DNA of 56,674 bases from an uncultured Lachnospiraceae bacterium. GTDB taxonomy: Bacteria > Bacillota > Clostridia > Lachnospirales > Lachnospiraceae. Location: contig CACWGK010000007.1 of the NCBI GenBank assembly GCA_902760415.1, forward strand, positions 1-56,674. The letters run 5' to 3'. The translations under genes and the position numbers were made by a program. Positions 16,904 to 24,190 of the stretch are shown one piece after another; position 1 is the first letter of the stretch, and the number at the start of each line of letters is the position of its first letter. The notes under the pieces are model-generated. The model had not been told where the DNA came from. It saw nothing but the letters and a program-made list of their open reading frames with translations, and searched no databases.

Positions 16904-18991
16904 TTATTCCTGTTCAACATCCTTAAGTGAAAGGCTTACCTTACCCATCTCTATACCAAGAACCTTAACTTTAACCTTATCTCCGATGTTTACAACATCT
17001 TCAACCTTCTCAACTCTTTCCTTAGCAAGCTTTGAGATATGGATCATACCATCCTTGATAGGTGTAATCTGAACGAATGCACCAAATGGCATAATTCTTA
17101 CAACTTCACCTTCGTAAACCTTACCAACCTGGATAGGCTCAACGATAAGCTTGATTGTCTTTATAGCATTGTCGATACCATCCTGGTTGATACCACAAAC
17201 TGATACCATACCCTCATCATCGATATCGATCTTAACATCATTTTCTTCAATGATCTGGTTGATCATCTTACCCTTCTGACCGATAACATCACCGATCTTA
17301 TCAGGATCTATCTGAAGTGATACGATCTTAGGAGCGTACTCATTTACAGTCTCACGAGGAGCTGGGATAGCCTTAAGCATGCACTCATCAAGAATGTAGA
17401 AACGAGCTTCTCTTGTACGAGCGATAGCACCTTTGATGATCTCATCTGTAAGACCATGAATCTTGATATCCATCTGAATAGCTGTAATACCTTTCTTAGT
17501 ACCTGCTACCTTGAAGTCCATATCTCCGAAGAAGTCCTCAAGACCCTGGATATCTGTAAGAAGAACGAAGTCATCATCTGTCTCACCAGTTACAAGACCA
17601 CAGCTGATACCAGCTACAGGAGCCTTAATAGGTACACCTGCTGCCATAAGTGACATACATGATGCACATGTTGAACCCATAGATGTAGATCCGTTAGACT
17701 CAAATGTCTCAGATACGGCACGGATTGTATAAGGGAATTCTTCCTTTGAAGGAATTACTGGAAGAAGTGCTCTCTCAGCAAGTGCTCCGTGACCAATCTC
17801 ACGACGTCCTGGTCCACGAGATACCTTTGTCTCACCAACAGAATATGAAGGGAAGTTATAATGATGCATATATCTCTTCTCTGTGATGAAGTCATCAAGA
17901 CCATCAACCTTCTGTGCCTCTGAAAGAGGTGCAAGTGTTACGATATCACAGATCTGTGTTTGTCCTCTAGTGAACATAGCTGAACCATGAACTCTAGGAA
18001 TGATATCAACCTCAGCTGCAAGTGGTCTGATCTGATCAAGTGCACGACCATCTGGACGCTTGTGATCCTTCAGAATCATCTTACGAACTGTCTTCTTCTG
18101 ATACTGATAGAGAGCATCTCCGAGGAAGCTGAGCCATTCTTCGTTATCAGCATATCTTTCCTTAAGCTGATCCTTGAATGCATCGATATTCTTCTCTCTT
18201 GTCTGCTTATCATCTGTAAATACAGCCTCTTCCATAACTTCTGGAGGGATAACTGTCTTAATATCCTCAAAGAGTTCTTCTGGAACTGCATAGCTCTTAT
18301 ACTCGAACTTAGGCTTTCCACACTCTTCTACGATCTTGTCTATAAACTCGATAACTTTCTGGTTAACCTTGTGTGCCTCAAAGATTGCCTCAAGCATCTT
18401 GTCTTCAGGAACCTGATTAGCACCAGCCTCGATCATGATAACCTTATACTTTGTTGAAGCAACTGTAAGGTTAAGATCTGATACTGCAAGCTGAGCAGCA
18501 CTTGGGTTAAAGATAAGGTGGTTATTGATCATACCAACCTGTGTTGTAGCGCATGGACCATCAAATGGGATATCTGAGATAGATGTTGCTATAGCTGAAC
18601 CAAGCATAGCTGTAAGCTCAGGTCTGCACTCTGGATCAACAGAAAGAACTAAGCTCTCGAGTGTAACATCATTTCTGAAATCCTTTGGGAAAAGAGGACG
18701 CATAGGACGATCGATTACACGACATGTAAGAACAGCATTTTCAGATGCCTTACCCTCTCTCTTGTTAAAGCCTCCAGGAATCTTTCCTACTGCATACATC
18801 TTCTCGTTATACTCAACTGAGAGTGGGAAGAAATCGATTCCATCTCTAGGCTCCTTAGATGCTGTAGCTGTTGATAAAACAACTGTATCACCATAGTGAA
18901 TAAGAACAGCACCGTTAGCCTGCTTACCGACTCTGTCTACATCAACTCTAAGAGTCTTACCAGCAAGTTCCATTTCATACTTTTTGAACAT
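16904..18991 (-). CDS. pnp: Polyribonucleotide nucleotidyltransferase
   Basis: PNPase degrades RNA 3' to 5' phosphorolytically. I start at the ATG at 18991, since AAGGAG lies 9 bases before it and family members begin MFKKYEMELAGKTLRVD; an in-frame ATG six codons earlier has the ribosome site inside it. The 695 residues comprise two RNase PH domains separated by a helical domain (FTRGQTQ in the second domain; RGPGRREIGHGALAERAL; SNGSTSMGSTCASCMSL), then a KH domain (IGDVIGQKGKMINQI) and an S1 domain ending VSLSLKDVEQE. It has its own promoter and a strongly folded leader, and is separated from rpsO by aroE-aroK. Confidence 0.97.
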   Translation of the reverse strand: MFKKYEMELAGKTLRVDVDRVGKQANGAVLIHYGDTVVLSTATASKEPRDGIDFFPLSVEYNEKMYAVGKIPGGFNKREGKASENAVLTCRVIDRPMRPLFPKDFRNDVTLESLVLSVDPECRPELTAMLGSAIATSISDIPFDGPCATTQVGMINNHLIFNPSAAQLAVSDLNLTVASTKYKVIMIEAGANQVPEDKMLEAIFEAHKVNQKVIEFIDKIVEECGKPKFEYKSYAVPEELFEDIKTVIPPEVMEEAVFTDDKQTREKNIDAFKDQLKERYADNEEWLSFLGDALYQYQKKTVRKMILKDHKRPDGRALDQIRPLAAEVDIIPRVHGSAMFTRGQTQICDIVTLAPLSEAQKVDGLDDFITEKRYMHHYNFPSYSVGETKVSRGPGRREIGHGALAERALLPVIPSKEEFPYTIRAVSETFESNGSTSMGSTCASCMSLMAAGVPIKAPVAGISCGLVTGETDDDFVLLTDIQGLEDFFGDMDFKVAGTKKGITAIQMDIKIHGLTDEIIKGAIARTREARFYILDECMLKAIPAPRETVNEYAPKIVSLQIDPDKIGDVIGQKGKMINQIIEENDVKIDIDDEGMVSVCGINQDGIDNAIKTIKLIVEPIQVGKVYEGEVVRIMPFGAFVQITPIKDGMIHISKLAKERVEKVEDVVNIGDKVKVKVLGIEMGKVSLSLKDVEQE

Positions 18992-19022
18992 GTTTTGTTT
19001 CTCCTTCATATAATATATACTT

Positions 19023-19128
19023 GATCATACGAGGGTCCGAAACAACTGAACTATTATGAAGCGCATTCATAACACTTCAGTGGTCTCGGCTTGGGAACAG
19101 GAACAGTCTCCCTTCACCTCGCATAATC
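19023..19128 (-). ncRNA. Structured 5' leader of pnp (candidate cis-regulatory RNA)
   Basis: On the minus strand a 12-pair closing stem (19128-19117 with 19034-19023, including G-U pairs) encloses two hairpins. One is at 19112-19093 (GGGA..AC/GTTCCC). The other is a long one at 19089-19037 (CCGAGAC/GTTTCGG, then ACTGAA/TTCAGT, then TTATGAA/TTCATAA around TGCGC). Together they make a three-way junction ending about 30 bases before the pnp start codon. A role in PNPase autoregulation is my inference. Confidence 0.65.
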
Positions 19129-19134
19129 CATAAA

Positions 19135-19163
19135 AGTTTACCATAATAAGGTCTATACTTCAA
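19135..19163 (-). promoter_or_regulatory. Promoter of pnp
   Basis: TTGAAG (19163-19158) and TAAACT (19140-19135) are 17 bases apart on the minus strand. The predicted start of transcription is at the base of the folded pnp leader. Confidence 0.7.
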
Positions 19164-19178
19164 CCGCTATTTAACAAA

Positions 19179-19213
19179 AAATGAGTCATATCCACCTAGG
19201 AAATGACTCATTT
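19179..19213 (-). terminator. Terminator of aroE-aroK, AAATGAGTCA-type stem
   Basis: AAATGAGTCATATCC pairs with GGAAATGACTCATTT (one mismatch) around ACCTA. On the minus strand TTTTTTG follows. It lies 9 bases after the aroE-aroK stop codon and isolates pnp from it. Confidence 0.88.
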
Positions 19214-19221
19214 AGCCTTAC

Positions 19222-20598
19222 TTATTCTGTTATAGAAAAGATGTTTACTATCTCATCTACAGTTTTACCCGATGTATTAATCGTCACATCGCTGGTTGTC
19301 TTATAATATACCTCGCGTTGCTTCAGCATTTCTGAGATTTTTGCCTTCTTTTCTTCTTCAGATAGGCCATTTAAAAGTGGTCTCGCAGTATCATTCTTTA
19401 CGCGTTCATATATAGTATCTACATCCGCCTGAAGATAGTATATCCTGCCGCAATCCTTAAGTAGATTTCTGTTAGCAGTACGGAGCACAGCGCCGCCGCC
19501 AGTAGATACAACTGTATTATGCATAAATCTTATACTATCGATTGCAAATGTCTCTATCTCGCGAAACTTCTCTTCGCCGTCTTCAGCAAATATCTGATTG
19601 ATTGTCCTTCCTTCGCGTTCTACGATATAGGCATCCAGATCTATAAATGACATACCTCTTCTCTTGGCAAGTGCCTTTCCAATCGTAGTCTTGCCTGAGC
19701 CCATATAACCAACGAGAATTATATTGTCTCCATATAATTTCTGGCAAAGTCTCGCATAGGTAAGTCTCGCATCTTCGCCGCTAATCTTAGTATCGAACCA
19801 GTATTCAAATGCAATAATCCCCTGATAAAGCAGCATAGATAGTCCATTATCACTTCTCACGCCAAGAGAGTCCAGCTTCGCTATAAATGGAGTGACCGCC
19901 GGATTATATATAAGGTCATATCCATATTCTGCCATCTTATAAAAGTCATCATCATCTATAACAAGACCATCTGTGTCCTTTAGTCCAAATGATGTGCACT
20001 GAAAGAATATATACTTATCTACAGGAATATCTTTATATTCAGAAAGTCCAAGAGGAGTTATGCAGGATATCTCACTGGCTATCTTCTCAGCCTTTTCTTT
20101 AGTTCTATTAAGAAGGTATATCTTTTCCACACCGGCTTTCTCAAGCATCACGCATACAGCCCTGGCAGCTCCACCAGCGCCTATTATTACAGCCTTCTTT
20201 CCCTCGAGGATAACTCCTTTTGATTCAAGAGCTCTTCTAAGACCCGGCATATCTGTATTGTAGCCTTTGTAGCCTTTATCTATCTTCGATGGAACCAGAG
20301 TATTTACAGCTCCTATCTCTGCAGCCAGGCTATCCACCTCAACAAGAGTCTTCATAACCTCCTGCTTATATGGAACAGTAACATTTAACCCCTTAACACC
20401 TGACGCATAGAGACCCTTTACCGCACTAGCGATATTTGACTCACCATCAGTCTCTGCATTTTCAACATGAATAGGGAGATAAGCCGCATTTATCCCTGTA
20501 AGCTCGCACAAAGTATTATGAATAACAGGTGATAATGTATGTTCTATCGGATCACCTATTACACCTAATATACTAGTTTTACCATTAATCTCTATCAT
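19222..20598 (-). CDS. aroE: Bifunctional shikimate dehydrogenase/shikimate kinase fusion
   Basis: One 458-residue chain carries two consecutive shikimate-pathway enzymes. Residues 1-285 are AroE: LSPVIHN substrate loop, catalytic Lys78 in NVTVPYK, Asp116 in GYNTD, and the NADP loop GAGGAARA. Residues 291-458 are AroK: P-loop GYMGSGKT (297-304), DLDAYIVEREG shikimate-binding region, STGGGAV and the LID residues TARPLLNG. The order dehydrogenase-kinase matches the pathway order (dehydroshikimate to shikimate to shikimate 3-phosphate). The ATG follows GAGGAT. The gene sits between rpsO and pnp, which are usually adjacent, and aroC is just upstream. Confidence 0.95.
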   Translation of the reverse strand: MIEINGKTSILGVIGDPIEHTLSPVIHNTLCELTGINAAYLPIHVENAETDGESNIASAVKGLYASGVKGLNVTVPYKQEVMKTLVEVDSLAAEIGAVNTLVPSKIDKGYKGYNTDMPGLRRALESKGVILEGKKAVIIGAGGAARAVCVMLEKAGVEKIYLLNRTKEKAEKIASEISCITPLGLSEYKDIPVDKYIFFQCTSFGLKDTDGLVIDDDDFYKMAEYGYDLIYNPAVTPFIAKLDSLGVRSDNGLSMLLYQGIIAFEYWFDTKISGEDARLTYARLCQKLYGDNIILVGYMGSGKTTIGKALAKRRGMSFIDLDAYIVEREGRTINQIFAEDGEEKFREIETFAIDSIRFMHNTVVSTGGGAVLRTANRNLLKDCGRIYYLQADVDTIYERVKNDTARPLLNGLSEEEKKAKISEMLKQREVYYKTTSDVTINTSGKTVDEIVNIFSITE

Positions 20599-20632
20599 AT
20601 ACGTCTAATCCTCTAACCTTCAGTAAATAAGA

Positions 20633-20662
20633 AAAGCACACAAGTAGTCCCCTGTGTGCTTT
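20633..20662 (-). terminator. Terminator of rpsO
   Basis: AAAGCACACA (20633-20642) pairs with TGTGTGCTTT (20653-20662) around a 10-base loop. TTTTC follows on the minus strand. It lies 12 bases after the rpsO stop; the T run is short, so some read-through into aroE-aroK is likely. Confidence 0.75.
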
Positions 20663-20673
20663 CACTTTCGTAA

Positions 20674-20940
20674 TTACTTTCTAAGACCAAGCTTCTCAAT
20701 GAGTGCTCTGTATCTTTCGATATCCTTACCTTTAAGATAAGCAAGAAGATTTCTTCTCTGACCTACCATCTTAAGTAGACCTCTTCTTGAGTGGAAATCA
20801 TTTGGATGATTCTTGAAGTGCTCATTAAGGTCGTTGATTCTTGCTGTAAGAATAGCAATCTGAACCTCTGGTGAACCTGTGTCATTTGAACCATTTCCGT
20901 ACTTAGCTGTGATCTCAGCCTTCTGCTCTTTAGTAATCAT
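20674..20940 (-). CDS. rpsO: 30S ribosomal protein S15
   Basis: S15 binds the central domain of 16S rRNA early in small-subunit assembly. The 88-residue sequence is full length, with the family core [38 protein letters not shown] and [27 protein letters not shown] precedes the ATG. It has a strong promoter whose -35 box overlaps the last codons of aroC, and a folded leader of about 80 bases suited to autoregulation by S15, as known in other bacteria. Confidence 0.98.
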   Translation of the reverse strand: MITKEQKAEITAKYGNGSNDTGSPEVQIAILTARINDLNEHFKNHPNDFHSRRGLLKMVGQRRNLLAYLKGKDIERYRALIEKLGLRK

Positions 20941-20973
20941 TGTTACTACCTCCTATAATAAATATACGCCTCA

Positions 20974-21011
20974 TACCGAGTCTAGGTCGGAGTTCTCCAA
21001 AAACTCAGTAC
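20974..21011 (-). promoter_or_regulatory. Hairpin in the rpsO leader, possible S15 autoregulatory site
   Basis: On the minus strand TACTGAGT (21011-21004) pairs with ACTCGGTA (20981-20974), with a G-U pair and an inner GGA/TCC mini-stem. It lies between the predicted transcription start and the rpsO ribosome site. Autoregulation by S15 is known in several phyla; this specific structure is my inference. Confidence 0.5.
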
Positions 21012-21029
21012 GGGTTAAAAACATAGGTA

Positions 21030-21058
21030 TGATACAGTATTACCCCTCCTATGTCAAG
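21030..21058 (-). promoter_or_regulatory. Promoter of rpsO, -35 inside the end of aroC
   Basis: A consensus TTGACA (21058-21053) and TATCAT (21035-21030) are 17 bases apart. The TTGACA is also the last two sense codons of aroC (TTG ACA, then TAG). Confidence 0.9.
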
Positions 21059-22206
21059 TCCCTAATAATTCTCTCATGAATGTCGATTAAATCATAAGAA
21101 CTTTCATTTACTCCATATGTTTTCATCAGTTTATCAAGGGTGGAGCATGTATTATCCATCATAAGATCAAGTATAGTCATAGCCACCATAGATTCGACTA
21201 CTACAACCGCCCTAGGAGCAATTATCGGATCATGTCTTCCCTTAATCTCTATCTCAGTTTCATTTAGATTCTTATCTATTGTATGTTGCTTCTGGAATAT
21301 AGAAGGAGTTGGCTTAAATGCAGCTCTAAGAGTTATCGTCTCTCCATCGGATATACCACCGAGGATTCCTCCACTATGATTAGTAGCCTTAACAACATTA
21401 CCCTCTTCAACATAGAAAGCATCATTATTCTCAGAGCCTCTCTTTGTTACAACCTCGAATCCATCACCTATTTCAATACCCTTAACAGCACCTATAGACA
21501 TTATAGCTGATGCAAGCCTTGCGTCGAGCTTATCAAATACAGGATTACCTATACCCGCCGGAACATTAGCTGCAAAGCACTCCACCAAAGCTCCAGTCGA
21601 ATCCTTTTCTTCCATCAATTTATCTATATATTTTGCAGCCTTTTCTGCAGCTGCTTTATCAGGCATACAGAGGCCATTAGATCTCATTTCTTCATAAGAC
21701 CAGTTATTATAATCTATAGCAATATCGCCAATCTGCTTAACATATGCGCATACAGATATCCCTAAATGCTTCAAAACCTTTATAGCTATAGCACCGGCCG
21801 CAACTCTACCTGCAGTCTCACGACCAGATGATCTTCCGCCGCCTCGATAATCTCTAAAGCCATACTTCATATCAAAGCCATAATCAGCATGACCAGGACG
21901 ATACTTATCAGCTATATCACTGTAATCCTTTGATATCTGAGAAGTATTCTCGATAAGAAGCATAATAGGGGTACCAGTAGTCTTACCTTCGAAGACTCCT
22001 GACATTATCTTTACTTTATCGCCCTCATTTCTAGGAGTAGCATACTTAGACTGACCAGGCTTACGTCTATCCAGAAACTGCTGAATATACTCTTCATCTA
22101 TCTCAACACCAGCAGGACATCCATCCACTACCGCGCCAATACCAGCGCCGTGGGACTCTCCCCACGTTGTCACTCTAAATCTTTCTCCAAATGTAGAACC
22201 ATTCAT
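21049..22206 (-). CDS. aroC: Chorismate synthase
   Basis: AroC converts 5-enolpyruvylshikimate-3-phosphate to chorismate using reduced FMN, the last common step of aromatic amino acid synthesis. The 385-residue sequence has the N-terminal MNGSTFGERFRVTTWGESHGAGIGAVVDGCPAG, the central YRPGHADYGFDMKYGFRDYRGGGRSSGRETAGRVA block and the C-terminal RHDPIIAPRAVVVVESMVAM region, in the usual order. GAGGT lies 7 bases before the ATG. It follows xerD and precedes rpsO and the aroE-aroK fusion, so two shikimate genes flank rpsO. Confidence 0.97.
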   Translation of the reverse strand: MNGSTFGERFRVTTWGESHGAGIGAVVDGCPAGVEIDEEYIQQFLDRRKPGQSKYATPRNEGDKVKIMSGVFEGKTTGTPIMLLIENTSQISKDYSDIADKYRPGHADYGFDMKYGFRDYRGGGRSSGRETAGRVAAGAIAIKVLKHLGISVCAYVKQIGDIAIDYNNWSYEEMRSNGLCMPDKAAAEKAAKYIDKLMEEKDSTGALVECFAANVPAGIGNPVFDKLDARLASAIMSIGAVKGIEIGDGFEVVTKRGSENNDAFYVEEGNVVKATNHSGGILGGISDGETITLRAAFKPTPSIFQKQHTIDKNLNETEIEIKGRHDPIIAPRAVVVVESMVAMTILDLMMDNTCSTLDKLMKTYGVNESSYDLIDIHERIIRDLT

Positions 22207-22243
22207 TTCATGTACCTCAAAAAATAAATCTAAGAAAAGCGAA

Positions 22244-22280
22244 AAGGAGTTAAAACCAGTCTCACCCTCTTTAACTCCTT
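22244..22280 (-). terminator. Terminator after xerD
   Basis: AAGGAGTTAAA (22244-22254) pairs with TTTAACTCCTT (22270-22280) around a 15-base loop. On the minus strand TTTTC follows. It lies between the xerD stop and the aroC start. Confidence 0.75.
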
Positions 22281-22332
22281 CTCTTTCCCCACATATCGAA
22301 AAAGGTCCAAATGGACCAAACTGTATTTTATT

Positions 22333-23226
22333 TTACGCTCTTGGATGAGCCTTATCATAAACTTCTTTAAGTTTACTTGGCTTAACCTTCAGATATATCT
22401 GTGTAGTAGAAATGTCGGAATGACCAAGCATTTCCTGTAAGCTAGCAAGATCAGCTCCATTTATTACCATATGAGTAGCAAAGGAATGTCTGATCATATG
22501 AGGTGTGATATCCTTCTCGATACCAGCCTTCTTTGCATAAGACTTAAGTACCTTCCAGAATCCCTGACGAGACATCATTTCACCCTTTACATTTGTAAAG
22601 AGATACTCACTATCAGCGCACATATTAGGTCTTATATCAGATATATATCTACTAAGTGCATGTTTAGCAGCATTTTCTATAGGAATAATTCTGCTCTTAG
22701 TTCTATCATGACACTCAATATAGTTAAGCGACAAGTTTACGTCTGATACTTTAAGTGAGATAAGCTCTGATACTCTAAGTCCAGTAGCATAAAGCAGTTC
22801 AAGCATTGCCTTATCTCTTATCTCCTTAGGTGTATCTCCAGATGGCTGATCAAGAAGCAGATTAACCTCTTCTATAGTAAGCGTCTCTGGCGCCTTCTTC
22901 TCAACCTTAGGTGGTTTAAGTCCCTCAGTAGGATTGCCAGTTACAAGACCTCTCTCAAGTAGATAAATAAAAAATGACCTGATACTTGCAATACTTCTGG
23001 ATACTGTTGCTGAGCTCTTTTTCTGATCTTCCATAAAAAGAACATACGAACGAAGCAAAGTAGTATTAACATCTCTAACTTCACTTACGCCGTTCTCATG
23101 CATGTAATCCATCATCTTCACAAGATCACGTCTATATGACTGAACAGTATTCTGACTGCTCTTTTTTACATCTACAAGATAGTTTATGTAATTATCAATC
23201 TCGCGTTCCAATACTTTTCCACCCAT
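22333..23226 (-). CDS. xerD: Site-specific tyrosine recombinase XerD
   Basis: XerD resolves chromosome dimers at dif together with a partner and FtsK. I start at the ATG at 23226 (MGGKVLEREIDNYINYL), which gives 297 residues, the normal length. A longer frame opens with GTG and has no ribosome site. The N-terminal SAM-like core-binding domain (1-105) precedes the catalytic domain, with Arg in TGLRVSELISL, the lysine region, HMIRHSFATHMV (His, Arg), LGHSD (His) and the tyrosine nucleophile in STTQIYLKV. It has its own promoter about 100 bases upstream. Confidence 0.93.
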   Translation of the reverse strand: MGGKVLEREIDNYINYLVDVKKSSQNTVQSYRRDLVKMMDYMHENGVSEVRDVNTTLLRSYVLFMEDQKKSSATVSRSIASIRSFFIYLLERGLVTGNPTEGLKPPKVEKKAPETLTIEEVNLLLDQPSGDTPKEIRDKAMLELLYATGLRVSELISLKVSDVNLSLNYIECHDRTKSRIIPIENAAKHALSRYISDIRPNMCADSEYLFTNVKGEMMSRQGFWKVLKSYAKKAGIEKDITPHMIRHSFATHMVINGADLASLQEMLGHSDISTTQIYLKVKPSKLKEVYDKAHPRA

Positions 23227-23552
23227 ACACTTTCTACCGTAATGTAATCCAATTATGTAAAACAATTCTGTAAAACTCACGATGTAACAAAATGTACATA
23301 ATTGTTACAGAAAGGCTAGTGGTATTAGTATAGTTGTAAATTAACATAAAATCAATAATAATTTTTTATGTAAATATAGCTTAATGCCTTAAAAATGGCG
23401 ATTTTTCGCAATATACCGCGAGATTATATAGGTTTACATACAATATCTTGTGGAAAATATTTTTTTGTATTTTTTTCAAAAAGGTTACAATTTTTACATA
23501 AAACTTGTTAAATATGCTTAAAAATTACTTAATATTTATTTATCATTTAAGG
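23227..23552. other. AT-rich intergenic stretch before xerD
   Basis: About 326 bases without a gene. It holds the xerD promoter (23327-23355), a near-palindrome GTAACAA/TTGTTAC at about 23284-23308 between that promoter and xerD, and otherwise very AT-rich DNA with several TTACAT words. I see no small gene here. Confidence 0.7.
23327..23355 (-). promoter_or_regulatory. Promoter of xerD
   Basis: TTGATT (23355-23350) and TATACT (23332-23327) are 17 bases apart on the minus strand, about 100 bases before the xerD start. Confidence 0.75.
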
Positions 23553-24134
23553 TTATCTTTTAAGATTATCTTTATTCAGTGCATAATACTGAATCGCTAT
23601 TATCGTTTTACTGTCAACTATAACCCCTTGCTCAATAAGCTCCATCGCTTCGTCCAGAGTTAACTTAATAATCTCAATATACTCATCTGGATCTCTGGAA
23701 ACACGCCCTTCAACAAGGTCAGTTCCAATATAAACAGCTGTTCTCTCGCTGAAAAGACCTGCTGCAGCAAGTATATAGCTCACAAATGTAAGCTTTGTAG
23801 GGATTAAGCCCGTCTCTTCCTCAGCCTCTCTAAGAGCACATCTGTAAAATGTATTCTCCGGCGATCTATAATCCGAAGATGCCCCTTCATTATCTACCAC
23901 CTCCGCACAACCAGCCGGAATCTCTATATCCATACCATTTATGCTATTGCGGTACTGTTTTACGAAAAGAAGTTTACCGGTATTATCTACCAGTAACACA
24001 CCTGATCCATTTCTATTCTCTACAAAATCATAATGCACCCTCTCACCAGTTGGCTTCTCAAGTGTATCCTCATAAACCTTTACTCTATGAGCTTTGTACT
24101 TTAATTCTCTATTAACTAACTTTAAACTATCCAT
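23553..24134 (-). CDS. Nudix hydrolase, ADP-ribose pyrophosphatase type
   Basis: This 193-residue cytosolic enzyme probably splits ADP-ribose or a related nucleoside diphosphate sugar. The family pattern is clear: VKQYRNSINGMDIEIPAGCAE, then the Nudix helix REAEEETGL, then AAAGLFSERTAVYIGTDL. The usual Nudix box is interrupted by about 15 extra residues (DNEGASSDYRSPENTFYRC region) between the glycine and the REAEEETG helix. The ribosome site is weak (AGGT). It follows the rny terminator. The exact substrate is not decided by sequence. Confidence 0.88.
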   Translation of the reverse strand: MDSLKLVNRELKYKAHRVKVYEDTLEKPTGERVHYDFVENRNGSGVLLVDNTGKLLFVKQYRNSINGMDIEIPAGCAEVVDNEGASSDYRSPENTFYRCALREAEEETGLIPTKLTFVSYILAAAGLFSERTAVYIGTDLVEGRVSRDPDEYIEIIKLTLDEAMELIEQGVIVDSKTIIAIQYYALNKDNLKR

Positions 24135-24153
24135 AATATGTACCTATTTAAAA

Positions 24154-24185
24154 ACCACCCGCCCCTCATACGAGAAGCAGGTGGT
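24154..24185 (-). terminator. Terminator of rny
   Basis: ACCACC and GGTGGT close a hairpin with an inner GC pair. On the minus strand TTTTT (24154-24150) follows. It lies a few bases after the rny stop codon. Confidence 0.85.
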
Positions 24186-24190
24186 CGTGT

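Noticed and set aside
22305-22318. GGTCC/GGACC mini-hairpin before xerD stop
   Set aside because: Only five pairs and no T run on either strand; the real xerD terminator is the 11-pair stem next to it.
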